Shown: positions 25,642 through 35,391 of the stretch, one piece after another
Position numbering within the stretch: position 1 is the first letter of the stretch
Layout of the letters: every line of letters begins with the position of its first letter
Origin: Candidatus Sulfotelmatobacter sp.
Lineage (GTDB): Bacteria > Acidobacteriota > Terriglobia > Terriglobales > Acidobacteriaceae
Direction of reading: 5' to 3'
NCBI GenBank assembly: GCA_025462865.1
Contig: JAOAPI010000113.1
Location: forward strand, 1-64,000
Length of the DNA: 64,000 nt
Notes under the pieces: generated by a model
The model's database searches: none
What the model was told of the DNA's origin: nothing
Seen by the model: only the letters and a program-made list of their open reading frames with translations
Program-made: the position numbers and the translations under genes

Positions 25642-27867
25642 ATGAAATTGCTCTTCGAAGATGTTCCACCGGTGGAGGTTGCCGGAAGGAAGCTGGTAGG
25701 CCGTGTGCTAACGGGCCTGCTGGTGCTCATCGCCGCCCTGGTGGGAGCAGCCGCTGGACTTCTGCTGGTATACACCACGGATTTGCCGCAAGTAGAAGCT
25801 TTGGAGGCCTACCGCCCCAGCTCGATTACCGAACTATATGACGATCACGGCCGCGTGATCGGTTCGTTCGCACTCCAGCGGCGCGTCGTAGTTACCTATG
25901 ACGATTTTGCACCAACATTGCGCGAGGCGCTGGTCTCGATTGAAGACAAGGACTTCTACCGGCATTCTGGCATCAACTTCTGGCGTATCGTCGGAGCGGC
26001 ATATCGCGACATTGAATCCGGCGGCAAGGTACAGGGAGCATCTACTTTGACGATGCAGCTGGCGAGAAACCTGTTCCTTTCGCCTGACCGCTCGTTCCAT
26101 CGCAAGGTGCAAGAGACAATGCTCGCCATCCAGATCGAGCGGCGGTTCACCAAGCCGCAAATTTTTACTCTGTATGCCAATCAGATTTTTCTGGGACACG
26201 GGATGTACGGATTCGAAGCTGCGTCAGAGTTCTACTTCGGGAAGCCCGCCCGGAATCTGACTCTGGCAGAAGCAGCGCTGCTGGCGGGATTGCCCAAGGG
26301 TCCGGGACTTTATTCGCCGATCAATCATGCGGAGCGGGCGATGAAACGCCGGAACCTCGTGATCAACTCTATGCTGGAGGACGGTAAGATCACAGCCGCG
26401 CAGGCCGCGGACGCACGCTCGTCCCCCGTGGCTTTGCATCTGCAGCACGATCCGAATTCGCTGGCGCCCTACTTCGTAGAAGAAATACGGCGTTACCTCG
26501 AAAACAAGTATGGTACCGATCAAGTACACCAGGGTGGGCTAAAAGTTTACACCTCGCTCGACGTCGATCTGCAGAAGGCTGCGAACCAGTCAGTCCTGGA
26601 CGGTCTATCGGCCTACGAACGCCGTCACGGATGGAAGGGTCATCTGGAAAACGTTGCTGCTCAAGGTAGCACTGTCGAGAAGTATCAGCATCCCGATTGG
26701 GACGAGGAGCCAGAAGTAAACGGATACATCCATGCGCTTGTGACTTCTTCGGGAATCGGGATCGCGACACTCAAGTTTGGGCGGTATGCAGCGGCAATTG
26801 GCCAGGCAGACGTGTCTTGGACGCAAGGCAAGGTACAGAATCTGTTGCACACCGGGGACATCTGCTACGTAAAGATCTTGTCTCTGACTCCCAACGGAGC
26901 TGCGCGCGTAAGCCTGGAGCAGGATTCTGGGGCGCAGGGAGCACTAGTGGCGATCGACAACGCGACCGGCGGCATCAAAGCCATGGTTGGCGGCCGCGAT
27001 TTCAGCGAATCAAAATTTGATCGCGCAACTCAGGCACTGCGACAAGTGGGGTCGTCCTTCAAGCCCTACGTTTACACTGCGGTGATCGACCAGGGAGGAA
27101 GTCCTGATGACACAATTTTGGATGAGCCAATAACTTTCGAGACCGGCTCTGGCCCGTATTCCCCTCACAACTATGACGAAAAGTTTGAAGGAACAATCAC
27201 GCTTCGACGCGCGCTGGCGCAATCGCGAAATATTCCGGCGCTAAAACTGGCGGCGAAGATCGGGATCAAGAGCGTGATTGACTATGCCGAGCGCTTCGGA
27301 ATCACGGCCAAGTTGCCGCCTTACCTGCCCGTGGCGCTGGGCTCAGCGGAAATCACTCTGCTCGAACAGACCTCCGCATACAGCGTGTTTCCAAATGACG
27401 GAGTTCGAGTCACCCCTCGCTACATCTCCAAGGTGACTGACTATGAGGGACGAGTACTGGAAGAGGATTATCCCGAAGTGAAGGACGTAATCAGCTCGCG
27501 CACGGCGCGAATTATGACGACAATGTTGCGCGAAGTTGTGCTGCGCGGAACAGGAGTTGCAGCGGCAAAGATGCCATTTCCCGTGGCGGGGAAAACAGGG
27601 ACTACCAATGATTTCACGGACGCATGGTTCGTGGGATTCTCGCCTTCGATAACCTGCGGAGTGTGGATGGGATTTGACGAAAAGAAAACCCTGGGCGCCA
27701 AGGAAACCGGAGCGCATGCGGCTCTGCCCATCTGGATGAATTTCATGAGCACCGCCATGGCAGGAAAAGATGCCGGCGACTTTCAAACTGCGCCCGAGGC
27801 GCCGATAACGGTTATGCAAAGAGTGGACACACCCGATACATCGCCAAGTACTGATGAGACGCATTGA
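25642..27867 (+). CDS. mrcA: penicillin-binding protein 1A (transglycosylase/transpeptidase)
   Basis: A 741-residue class A PBP that polymerises and cross-links peptidoglycan. Membrane helix about 22-44. GT51 domain with catalytic Glu101 in SIEDKDFYRHSG and QGASTLTMQLARN (131-143). Transpeptidase with S471-x-x-K474 in VGSSFKP, SRN (528-530) and KTGT (651-654). All catalytic residues are present. It is followed by, and perhaps cotranscribed with, a three-PASTA protein whose frame starts inside its 3' end or 70 bases later. Confidence 0.95.
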   Translation: MKLLFEDVPPVEVAGRKLVGRVLTGLLVLIAALVGAAAGLLLVYTTDLPQVEALEAYRPSSITELYDDHGRVIGSFALQRRVVVTYDDFAPTLREALVSIEDKDFYRHSGINFWRIVGAAYRDIESGGKVQGASTLTMQLARNLFLSPDRSFHRKVQETMLAIQIERRFTKPQIFTLYANQIFLGHGMYGFEAASEFYFGKPARNLTLAEAALLAGLPKGPGLYSPINHAERAMKRRNLVINSMLEDGKITAAQAADARSSPVALHLQHDPNSLAPYFVEEIRRYLENKYGTDQVHQGGLKVYTSLDVDLQKAANQSVLDGLSAYERRHGWKGHLENVAAQGSTVEKYQHPDWDEEPEVNGYIHALVTSSGIGIATLKFGRYAAAIGQADVSWTQGKVQNLLHTGDICYVKILSLTPNGAARVSLEQDSGAQGALVAIDNATGGIKAMVGGRDFSESKFDRATQALRQVGSSFKPYVYTAVIDQGGSPDDTILDEPITFETGSGPYSPHNYDEKFEGTITLRRALAQSRNIPALKLAAKIGIKSVIDYAERFGITAKLPPYLPVALGSAEITLLEQTSAYSVFPNDGVRVTPRYISKVTDYEGRVLEEDYPEVKDVISSRTARIMTTMLREVVLRGTGVAAAKMPFPVAGKTGTTNDFTDAWFVGFSPSITCGVWMGFDEKKTLGAKETGAHAALPIWMNFMSTAMAGKDAGDFQTAPEAPITVMQRVDTPDTSPSTDETH

Positions 27868-27937
27868 GAGATTTGACTGGCATTCGTCCGCCCAGAAGGT
27901 TGCTCATGTTCTTTCAAACTATAATCTCCACCATCTG

Positions 27938-28714
27938 ATGAAGCCCCTGTTCCGATTTGCGATGCTCGCTCTTATCCTGGTAGTGGTGGCGCTGGTGTCG
28001 GCGCTGACGGCGATGCGATTTGCCATCCACGGACAGGAAGTGCAAGTGCCGGCAGTCATTGGCCTCAGTCCTTCGGACGCGGAACGTGCCGTTGCAGGAC
28101 TTGGTTTGCAAATAACGGTGGAGCGGCAATATTACAGTCCTACGATTCCTGAGGGACGGATCATGACTCAGATGCCGCTGTCCGGAACAAAGGTTCGGCG
28201 CGGCTGGCAGTTGCGCGTCGCGCAAAGTATGGGACCACAACGCGTTTCAATTCCGGACGTGACCCATCAGAGTGAACGCGCGGCGGAACTGAACATAAGG
28301 CGGCGCGGACTGGAAGTCTCTTCGACAGCAGAAATTCAGTGGCCAGGAGAGCCTGCAGACCAAGTTCTGGCGCAGAGTCCGCCAGCCAACGCAAGCCAGG
28401 TAGCGGCTCCGAAAACGAGCCTGCTGGTAACGGTATCCCCAGAAGCGCCCGCGTTCGTGATGCCGAACTTTGTGGGACAGCCATTAGGCAGCGCTAGTCG
28501 CACGCTGCAGGACGCGGGCTTCAGGCTCGGCACAGTCAGTGTAGCGCCGCCGCCGGCCAATGCAGCGACCGGGAGTTCCGCGACCGCGAGCGACGCAGCC
28601 TCGACTTCTTCCACGCAGCAACAGCCATCCCCAGCCAGCATGATCGTCACGCAATGGCCACCGGCTGGACAAAAAGTTCTAGCAGGGGCGGTGTTAAATT
28701 TTGAAGTTCGATGA
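27938..28714 (+). CDS. PASTA-domain membrane protein
   Basis: A protein of about 258 residues with one membrane helix near the N-terminus (about 5-26) and three extracytoplasmic PASTA domains (about 34-100, 101-172 and 174-255; VPAVIGLSPSDAE, IPDVTHQSERAAE, MPNFVGQPLGSAS). A Ser/Ala/Gln-rich insert breaks the third. PASTA domains bind muropeptides or PBPs. There is no kinase domain, so this is a stand-alone PASTA protein. Genomic pairing with the PBP1A gene suggests that it assists that enzyme. An in-frame ATG at 27854 overlaps the PBP gene by 14 bases and would add 28 residues; the choice is uncertain. Confidence 0.83.
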   Translation: MKPLFRFAMLALILVVVALVSALTAMRFAIHGQEVQVPAVIGLSPSDAERAVAGLGLQITVERQYYSPTIPEGRIMTQMPLSGTKVRRGWQLRVAQSMGPQRVSIPDVTHQSERAAELNIRRRGLEVSSTAEIQWPGEPADQVLAQSPPANASQVAAPKTSLLVTVSPEAPAFVMPNFVGQPLGSASRTLQDAGFRLGTVSVAPPPANAATGSSATASDAASTSSTQQQPSPASMIVTQWPPAGQKVLAGAVLNFEVR

Positions 28715-28744
28715 TGATGCCCCCCCGTGATAGGTGCACACCCT

Positions 28745-30136
28745 TTAGATTTTCTCAAGTATTGCGGCGAAAAATCCCTCGCAGGGATGGACGCCAGGAA
28801 GTGTCCGCAGGTAGGGGCCGCGCGTGAGGGAAGATACTCCCGGCCAGACTAATTCTCCCTCGCGTTGCAACCGATCAAGCTCTGTACGGCAATCGATGAC
28901 ACGGAACGATGACTGTAGCCCCATGGCCAGTTCGATTACGGCTTCGTTCTCTTCTCTCTCCAAAGAGCATGTCGAATAGATCAGACGTCCTCCTGCAGCG
29001 ACTTGGCCCATCGCCGACCTCAGGATCGCAACCTGGCGCACCTGCAGATCGTCCAAGTCTGCCGGCGTAAGACGCCATTTAATTTCTGGATTTCGTGCTA
29101 GCGTGCCGGTGCCGGAGCAAGGCACGTCGGCGAGAACCCGCTCGAATTTTTTGTCGAAAGGCAAATTCCGCGCGTCGGCTGCAATCACCTGAATATTACG
29201 GTCTTGAGCGTCACTCGCTGGATTCTTTGCGTTGAGCAGTTTCCGCAACAAGCGTGCGCGGTGCGGATGGAACTCGACGGCAGCTATTTCTCCGCCAGGA
29301 TTATGATCGGCGATGGCCGCGGTTTTTCCTCCCGGAGCCGCACAGCAGTCGAGAATGTTTGCGCCTGTACCGACGAGGGCTGCGACAAGCTGCGAGGCCT
29401 CGTCCTGAACGACACACAGGCCGGCGCGGAAAGTGGCGGACCTGCCAATGTCTCCATGCAGAACCCGTCGCGCTGAGGAAAGCAGAGCCCCCGCAACAAG
29501 TTCGAACCCCTCAATTTGGAGCCGCCCTTCGGCCTCCGGATGACGAATGCGGACCGCAGGCACAGGAATCGACTGATCGTATTCGCAAATTTGGCTAACC
29601 GCTTTGAGTCCATACGCCTGTACCCAGCGCTCAACCAGCCACGGCGGATGAGCGCTGATTGCCGCAAGAGCTTCAGTTGACGATGCGGAGAGAATCGACT
29701 GCGAACGCTGTTGGCTGAGATCGCTGGCTCCAATTTTACGTAAGACTGCATTGACGAAAGGAGCGGCAGAACGCTTGCGGGCACGCTTGACTAATTCAAC
29801 GCTCTCGTTAATCGCGGCTCGCACAGGAATGCGGCTAAGCCAACCCAGTTGATAGACCGCGATTCGGAGTGCAATCAGAACTTCGAGATCGAGTTTGGAG
29901 ATCGGTTGTGCGGAACTCGCTGCGATTCGCGAGTCGAGCCAACTTCGCCAGCGGAGGACGCCCATGACCAACTCCGTCGTCAAGGAGTGGTCGATCTGCG
30001 TGAGGCGTTCGTAAGTACTGGAATGAAGCAGTTCTGAGGCATACGAGGACTCGCGCTCGACGCGCAGAAGAATGTCGAATGCCGCAGCGCGAGCAGGAGA
30101 AATCGGAGGTCGAGTTTCTCGAGCGATTGGTTTCAC
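28745..30136 (-). CDS. rsmB: 16S rRNA m5C967 methyltransferase
   Basis: A 463-residue Sun/RsmB protein: N-terminal NusB-like RNA-binding domain (about 10-140) and a C-terminal SAM-dependent methyltransferase. SAM-binding DCCAAPGGKTA is at 263-273, and the two catalytic cysteines are C340 in DVPCSGTGT and C390 in YSTCSLEREE. It uses GTG at 30136. It is the last gene of an aroC-def-fmt-rsmB run on the minus strand, an arrangement in which def-fmt-rsmB is common in bacteria. Confidence 0.94.
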   Translation of the reverse strand: MKPIARETRPPISPARAAAFDILLRVERESSYASELLHSSTYERLTQIDHSLTTELVMGVLRWRSWLDSRIAASSAQPISKLDLEVLIALRIAVYQLGWLSRIPVRAAINESVELVKRARKRSAAPFVNAVLRKIGASDLSQQRSQSILSASSTEALAAISAHPPWLVERWVQAYGLKAVSQICEYDQSIPVPAVRIRHPEAEGRLQIEGFELVAGALLSSARRVLHGDIGRSATFRAGLCVVQDEASQLVAALVGTGANILDCCAAPGGKTAAIADHNPGGEIAAVEFHPHRARLLRKLLNAKNPASDAQDRNIQVIAADARNLPFDKKFERVLADVPCSGTGTLARNPEIKWRLTPADLDDLQVRQVAILRSAMGQVAAGGRLIYSTCSLEREENEAVIELAMGLQSSFRVIDCRTELDRLQREGELVWPGVSSLTRGPYLRTLPGVHPCEGFFAAILEKI

Positions 30137-30186
30137 TCTAGACAGTATGACGCAAGAACCGCCGCGGAAAAGGACTTCGCGCTGCT

Positions 30187-31128
30187 TTACGAACCGAGCC
30201 TCTCGCCGGGCAGCGGCCGATAGCCGCGAATAAAATCAGCCCCGGTGGTCCTTTTCTTGCCTTCGAGTTGCAGTTCGTGGAATTCGATCGCCGTTCCGTG
30301 GCCGCAGCCAACCAGAAGATTATCGCATTCGACCTTCAGTTCTGCTGAAGGCACCGCTCGATCCGCCGAGGATGCCTTCCATACTTGAAGATTCTTTCCG
30401 CGGAACTTCGAATAAGCGCCGGGCCAGGGTTGAAATCCACGCATCCGATTCAGTATTTCACTCGCCGGTTGGGAGAAATCGATCAGGCCATCTTCTTTTT
30501 TCAAAATCGGCGCAAGCGTAGCCTGCGCATGATCCTGCTTGCGTGGACGAGCGCTGCCAGCCTGTAACTGATTGAGCGTTTTGATTATGAGGTCAGCGCC
30601 TACCGCCGCTAGCGTTGGCGCCAGAGTTTCCGCGGTATCTTCAGGAGCAATGGGAACTTCTGCTTGCAAGAGAATGTCACCAGTATCCAGACCGGCGTCA
30701 ATTTTCATCGTAGTCACCCCGGTCACGGATTCCCCCTGTGCAATTGCCCACTGAATGGGCGCTGCGCCGCGATATTTCGGCAGGAGCGAAGCGTGCAGGT
30801 TAATGTTGCCGAGACGGGGAAGATCAAGCATCCATTGCGGAATAATGCGGCCGTAGCCAACCACGATGATAGCGTCCGGTTTGAGGGAAGTCAGTTGCGC
30901 GCGCAATTCGACGTTGCTCTTGATGCTTTCGGGCTGGATGATCGGCAATCCGAACTTTAAGGCGGCCTGTTTGACTGGCGAAGACACAACTTCCATACCG
31001 CGACCTTTAGGTCGGTCCGGCTGCGTCATCACTAGCTGTGTATGAAACCCAGCTTCGACAAGCTTCTCAAGCGTGGGCACGGCGAAGCGAGGCGTTCCAC
31101 AAAAAACGAGATTGAGGGATGAAGACAT
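30187..31128 (-). CDS. fmt: methionyl-tRNA formyltransferase
   Basis: A 313-residue enzyme that formylates Met-tRNA(fMet) for translation initiation. N110 and H112 in INLHASLLPKYRGAAPI and the downstream Asp in GLDTGDIL form the catalytic site. The C-terminal OB-like domain is present. Length is standard. It sits between def (93-base gap holding an inverted repeat) and rsmB (50-base gap), so formylation and deformylation genes are clustered. Confidence 0.96.
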   Translation of the reverse strand: MSSSLNLVFCGTPRFAVPTLEKLVEAGFHTQLVMTQPDRPKGRGMEVVSSPVKQAALKFGLPIIQPESIKSNVELRAQLTSLKPDAIIVVGYGRIIPQWMLDLPRLGNINLHASLLPKYRGAAPIQWAIAQGESVTGVTTMKIDAGLDTGDILLQAEVPIAPEDTAETLAPTLAAVGADLIIKTLNQLQAGSARPRKQDHAQATLAPILKKEDGLIDFSQPASEILNRMRGFQPWPGAYSKFRGKNLQVWKASSADRAVPSAELKVECDNLLVGCGHGTAIEFHELQLEGKKRTTGADFIRGYRPLPGERLGS

Positions 31129-31147
31129 TGCGCAATTTTGCGACTAC

Positions 31148-31204
31148 GTAATTGAGCAATCGCAATGACCGGTGGTAACCGCAACTGCCAAATCGCTCAA
31201 TTAC
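31148..31204. repeat. inverted repeat between def and fmt
   Basis: GTAATTGAGC (31148-31157) and GCTCAATTAC (31195-31204) are perfect 10-bp inverted repeats around 37 bases. The position, inside a probable operon, suggests an mRNA stem affecting processing or attenuation. It belongs by style to the other ATTG-word repeats of this genome. Confidence 0.6.
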
Positions 31205-31221
31205 CCAATCACAAATGGTTT

Positions 31222-31731
31222 CTACCATTCTCCCGCTTTAACCAGTTTGCGGATTTTGCGCTTGATCAGGTCCCGTTTCAGCGCACTGATGTGGCTGATA
31301 TAAAGCTTGCCATTCAGGTGATCAGTTTCGTGCTGAAAGGCGCGGGCGAGCAGTTCATCCCCAGTCTTCTCGAAGAGTCTTCCAGTCAAATCTTGGGCGC
31401 GAATCGTGGCAATCTTGGCCCGGCTTACATTCTCGCGAAAATCCGGGATGCTTAGACAGCCTTCGCTCTGTGCGTGGCGGCCTTCCTTATGGATAATCTC
31501 CGGATTGATGAGGACGAGCTTGGCATTCGGGTCTTCTTTGAAGGTTACGTCCACTACCGCGATACGACGCGAAATTCCGATCTGAGGCGCTGCCAGGCCA
31601 ACCCCGCGGGCAGCATACATCGACTCGAACATGTCCTCGATCAGCTTCTTCAATTCCTCATCAAAAACCGTAACCTTTTCGGCAGGCTTTTCGAGAACGG
31701 GATTTCCGAACTTCACAATGGGATAGATCAT
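31222..31731 (-). CDS. def: peptide deformylase
   Basis: A 169-residue metalloenzyme removing the N-formyl group from new proteins. All three motifs are present: GVGLAAPQIG (43-52), EGCLSIPD with C92, and QHETDHLNG with H134 and H138 as metal ligands. The ATG overlaps the aroC stop by one base (TGATG), so it is translationally coupled to aroC. Confidence 0.96.
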   Translation of the reverse strand: MIYPIVKFGNPVLEKPAEKVTVFDEELKKLIEDMFESMYAARGVGLAAPQIGISRRIAVVDVTFKEDPNAKLVLINPEIIHKEGRHAQSEGCLSIPDFRENVSRAKIATIRAQDLTGRLFEKTGDELLARAFQHETDHLNGKLYISHISALKRDLIKRKIRKLVKAGEW

Positions 31732-32903
31732 CAGTAATTCTTCAGTTGCAGGCGGTAGCCCTGGAAGTTACGCAAAGTTTCTCCCATGGAGTCACCACCG
31801 AATTTATCGAGAGCACACCGAGCCAAAGTAAGGGCGACCATGGCCTCGGCTGCAACTCCAGCGGCGGGGACCACACAAACGTCCGAGCGTTCATACGCCG
31901 CGCTTACGGCTTCGCGGCTGGAGAAATCGACAGATTTTAAGGGCCGGCGCAAAGTTGAGATCGGTTTCAAATATCCACGCACGCGAATCTCTTCTCCATT
32001 AGAAACACCGCCTTCGATTCCTCCGGCATTGTTCCGCGTGCGGGTAAAGCCGGTAAAGTTTACCGAGTCACCATAGCCGATTTCATCGTGTACGGCCGAA
32101 CCGGGCGATGCGGCAGCGGTGACACCCGCCCCGATCTCGACCGCCTTCACTGCCTGCAGCGACATGACGGCACCGGCCAACAAAGCATCCAGACGCTCGT
32201 CCCACTGCGCGTAAGTACCCAGACCGGGCGGCACCCCGTGGGCAACCACCTCAAACACTCCACCTACAGAATCACCGCTTTTCAGAACCTTGTCGACTTC
32301 GCCCTTCATGCGCTGCTCGACTTCTTGGTCCGCACAACTCAGCAAGATCTCTTCCTGGTTGTTGAGAGCCTGAATGCGCTCCCACGGGATTTCCTTCTCA
32401 TTGGTGACATTGCCGACGGCGACCACATGGCTGAGAACTTCGATGCCGAGTTCGCGTAGGAAGAGTTTGGCGAGGCCTCCGATAGCGACGCGGGCCGCCG
32501 ATTCACGGGCCGAAGCACGCTCCAGAACGTAGCGGGCTTCAGGAAAATTGTATTTCAGGGCGCCTGCCAGGTCCGCGTGCCCGGGCCTCGGAGACGCCAC
32601 ACGCTTATGGCGGGCAGGATCACCCTCAGCCACCGGCAATGCTTCCTGCCAATTTTTCCAATCCCTGTTTTCGAGCTGCACTGAAATTGGCGATCCTATG
32701 GTCTTGCCATGGCGTACGCCAGAAAGAATATGAGCAGTGTCCCGCTCAATCTTCATTCGGCCGCCGCGTCCGTAACCTTGCTGCCGGCGCCAGAGTTCGC
32801 GATCGAGAAATGCCTGATCAACCTTGAGACCGGCGGGTAGGCCGGAGACGAAAGCGACCAGAGCTTCGCCGTGAGATTCTCCGGCTGTGAAATAACGCAG
32901 CAT
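31731..32903 (-). CDS. aroC: chorismate synthase
   Basis: A 390-residue FMN-dependent enzyme making chorismate from EPSP, the last step of the shikimate pathway. It begins MLRYFTAGESHG (family signature 1), then RRQQGYGRGGRM, with RASARESAARVA in the middle and GGIEGGVSNGEEI later. Length is normal. First gene of the aroC-def-fmt-rsmB run. Aromatic amino acid and translation-initiation genes are thus cotranscribed, a link made by position only. Confidence 0.96.
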   Translation of the reverse strand: MLRYFTAGESHGEALVAFVSGLPAGLKVDQAFLDRELWRRQQGYGRGGRMKIERDTAHILSGVRHGKTIGSPISVQLENRDWKNWQEALPVAEGDPARHKRVASPRPGHADLAGALKYNFPEARYVLERASARESAARVAIGGLAKLFLRELGIEVLSHVVAVGNVTNEKEIPWERIQALNNQEEILLSCADQEVEQRMKGEVDKVLKSGDSVGGVFEVVAHGVPPGLGTYAQWDERLDALLAGAVMSLQAVKAVEIGAGVTAAASPGSAVHDEIGYGDSVNFTGFTRTRNNAGGIEGGVSNGEEIRVRGYLKPISTLRRPLKSVDFSSREAVSAAYERSDVCVVPAAGVAAEAMVALTLARCALDKFGGDSMGETLRNFQGYRLQLKNY

Positions 32904-33019
32904 AAGTGCTCGATTCTACCTGATGCGGCATCTCTCTGGAATTAGATGATGACGTTTTGGAAGGCAAATGACTCGCCGAAAACTTGATTGGACCCAGTTT
33001 TTCAGGCGCATGATCGTGA

Positions 33020-33040
33020 ATGATTGCTACAATACTCTCA
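33020..33040 (+). promoter_or_regulatory. candidate extended -10 promoter
   Basis: TGCTACAAT (33025-33033) matches an extended -10 element. No good -35 is found 17 bases upstream. It lies about 85 bases before the LuxR-type regulator gene. Confidence 0.35.
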
Positions 33041-33117
33041 TGCTCACGTAGTAAGTTCGTGGTCTGCCTTTCCGCGCGCGTCATTTCGCAAATTTTCTGG
33101 CCAAATAAGGAGACCGT

Positions 33118-33828
33118 GTGCTCCCACGCACAGGTTTAGTCGAGACATTTCTTGTAAAAAATAAGATTCGTTGCGGACTTGTGCACGATCATGTCCTGTT
33201 GCGCCAAGGTCTACGCCGTCTGCTGGAAGACGAGCCTGATATTGAGGTGGTTAGCGAGGCCGGGAATGCTGCGGAATGTTTGCGCAAGATTCAAGACTTG
33301 CGACCTGATGTTGTGGTGGCTGATTCCGCAACTTTCGGTTTGGCCCCCCCTGAAGCTGAGCGTCTTGTAGCTCAAGAATGTCCCCGCACCAAAATAGTAT
33401 TTTTGAGCCCTCAGGACGAGGCGGAGGATTCGCCCTTGGGCGAAACCAGGCTGGCATCGGCAAGCTGCGCGGTGCGGCAAACTTCTTCGGACGAATTGGT
33501 AATGATGGTAAGGAACGCGAGTTCAACCAATCAAACGAGTCATCTTGAAGTGTCAGCCGACGGTGAATCACAGAGCCCCGTTCCAAACGTGGGTAGTCCA
33601 AGGTTGAGCCCGCGAGATCGGGCGCTGACCGCCCGCGAACGGGAAGTCCTTAAGTTGCTGGCCGAAGGCAAGACCGTTCGCGCGGCGGCGACAGTACTGG
33701 GACTGAGCATTAAAACCGTAGACGCGCATAAGTTCAATTTGATGCGGAAGCTTGGCATTCACAATAAGGCTCAATTGGTCATGTGTGCCATTCAAAGAAA
33801 AGTTGTGAAGGTTCCTGTAAATTTTTAG
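33118..33828 (+). CDS. NarL/LuxR-family response regulator, degenerate receiver
   Basis: A 236-residue protein with a receiver-like N-terminal domain (about 15-135) and a LuxR HTH (about 165-230; LTAREREVLKLLAEGKTVRA, LSIKTVDAHKFNLMRKLGI). The receiver keeps an Asp in VVVADSAT, but the acidic pair is reduced (GLVHDH) and the conserved Lys is absent (SASCAVRQTSS), so classical phosphorylation is doubtful. The HTH is intact. GTG start at 33116 or 33118 behind AAGGAG. No histidine kinase is adjacent. The stop overlaps the convergent HAD gene by four bases. Confidence 0.85.
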   Translation: MLPRTGLVETFLVKNKIRCGLVHDHVLLRQGLRRLLEDEPDIEVVSEAGNAAECLRKIQDLRPDVVVADSATFGLAPPEAERLVAQECPRTKIVFLSPQDEAEDSPLGETRLASASCAVRQTSSDELVMMVRNASSTNQTSHLEVSADGESQSPVPNVGSPRLSPRDRALTAREREVLKLLAEGKTVRAAATVLGLSIKTVDAHKFNLMRKLGIHNKAQLVMCAIQRKVVKVPVNF

Positions 33829-34529
33829 AGAGGCTGCCCCGCGGCGAACGAAACAATTTCCGCCAGTCCTGAAACTTGCAAGTCGGGATGCCCTTGCGCC
33901 GCCTTTACCGCACCCACGCCAGTTCGCGGTGATGGACGGTTAACCCAGACAGTCGCAAGACCGAGAGATTTCGCAGGAATTACATCGTGGTAGATACTCT
34001 GTCCAATGTGCAATATGCGGTGAGCCGGAACTCCGACGCGACTCAACGCGAGGTGGAAAATCTTTAGTGACGGCTTGTAAGCTTTTGCCTGTTGCGCTGT
34101 GATGATCTGATCGAATTTCACTCCGAGTTGAGGCTGGGTGCGAGCGAACAGATCGTCATCCACATTGGAAATAATCGCTAATCGAAAACGCTCGTGAAGT
34201 GAGCGCAGGGCGTCGCGAGTATCCGGCCAAGGCTTCCAGTTCGGAATCGATTCGGGCAGCGAGCGAATTTCGTCATTAGTAGGAGCGAATCCGAAATGTT
34301 CTCCGAAGTGTCCCACTACAGATTGGAGAACCTCGCGATAGGAACGATAAACTCCCTGTTCGGCGCTAGCTTCAAAGTCGCCGTAAAGCTGCAGGATTGT
34401 AGCGTCGTCCGAATCCTTGCCGTGAGCAGCCAGAATGCGATGGATCGATTGGAGAATTCCCTGTTCCCAGTTAATGAGGGTACCGTAGCAATCAAAAGTT
34501 AGAATTTCGAATCGGCTGAAGTCAAGCAT
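33825..34529 (-). CDS. HAD hydrolase, haloacid dehalogenase type II-like
   Basis: A 234-residue HAD enzyme starting FEILTFDCYGTLIN with nucleophile D13. Motif II ISNVDDD, motif III Lys in AKAYKPS, and HIGQSIYHDVIPAK as the acidic motif are present. The second acidic residue of motif IV is displaced compared with phosphatases, as in 2-haloacid dehalogenases and their relatives. Substrate unknown. ATG 34529 is used; a TTG five codons upstream is the alternative. Confidence 0.85.
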   Translation of the reverse strand: MLDFSRFEILTFDCYGTLINWEQGILQSIHRILAAHGKDSDDATILQLYGDFEASAEQGVYRSYREVLQSVVGHFGEHFGFAPTNDEIRSLPESIPNWKPWPDTRDALRSLHERFRLAIISNVDDDLFARTQPQLGVKFDQIITAQQAKAYKPSLKIFHLALSRVGVPAHRILHIGQSIYHDVIPAKSLGLATVWVNRPSPRTGVGAVKAAQGHPDLQVSGLAEIVSFAAGQPL

Positions 34530-34600
34530 CTCGGGAACAAACAAACTCTCTCCGGCAAGGAGTAAGCCGGGTGAATAATCTGAATGATGCTCCAGGAACG

Positions 34601-35305
34601 TTATTGCCTGATCTCAACCGGTCGTCTAAGTTCGAAAGCCACCGCAGACTCCGCAGGTAAAATAATTTCTTTGTTTCCAGTAAACGCAGCTCCAGCGCCT
34701 CCAGCGCCTCCGCCCGCCAACAGCCCGATGGCAGCACCTTTTCCGCCGCCCGCAATTCCGCCGACAATTCCGCCCAACGCAGCGCCACCGCCCGCCATAA
34801 GTCCGGTGCGTTTGCCTTTTCCTTTTTCAGAGTATGAACGAGCCGACGCTTGAACTGGCATCTCTGAGCCGTTCACGTCGATGGAATCCAGTTTAATTTC
34901 CAGTAGCGCGCCCCCGGCAAACCTTCCCAGTGGCTTGGCGTCCACTACTGTTCCACTAACGCGACTGCCCCGTGGAATGGCGACTGCGTTGTCTATCACG
35001 ACATCCCGGGCTACCGTGCCTGTGAACCTCTGGCCTGACGTGCTCAACTTGGATCCAAGCGCAGATCCTAAACGGATGGTGACCGTAGTCCCGGAAGGCA
35101 CCACTAGAGGTGGCCGCGGGGCCGGAGCCTGATTCTGCTGATTATTGTTCTGCTGATTAGAACTGTTCGCATCCGCAGCCGTGTTCGTATTGCTGGTGTT
35201 GCTGGCGGTGTTCGCATTGTCAGGAGAAGCCGCCTTGCGGGAGCAACCCAGCGCGGACAGTATCAGAGCAAAACCAAGGGTCAAAAGAATAGATTGCGAG
35301 CGCAT
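34601..35305 (-). CDS. glycine-zipper lipoprotein
   Basis: A 234-residue lipoprotein. Its signal ends in the lipobox LSALGC (Cys about 21). A long Asn/Thr/Ser/Gln-rich linker (25-60) follows, then a beta domain (VPSGTTVTIRL to about 165), then a strongly Gly-rich segment (GGGAALGGIVGGIAGGGKGA) that looks like a glycine zipper able to insert in membrane. It probably resides in the outer membrane or periplasm. GGAGG precedes ATG 35305. Function unknown. Confidence 0.78.
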   Translation of the reverse strand: MRSQSILLTLGFALILSALGCSRKAASPDNANTASNTSNTNTAADANSSNQQNNNQQNQAPAPRPPLVVPSGTTVTIRLGSALGSKLSTSGQRFTGTVARDVVIDNAVAIPRGSRVSGTVVDAKPLGRFAGGALLEIKLDSIDVNGSEMPVQASARSYSEKGKGKRTGLMAGGGAALGGIVGGIAGGGKGAAIGLLAGGGAGGAGAAFTGNKEIILPAESAVAFELRRPVEIRQ

Positions 35306-35391
35306 AATCCCTCCAGTCGTACGACTCCAATTTAATCTGAGGGCCAAGGGCAATGCAATGACAACGAGTTCCTTGGGGCGCGGTAGAAAGA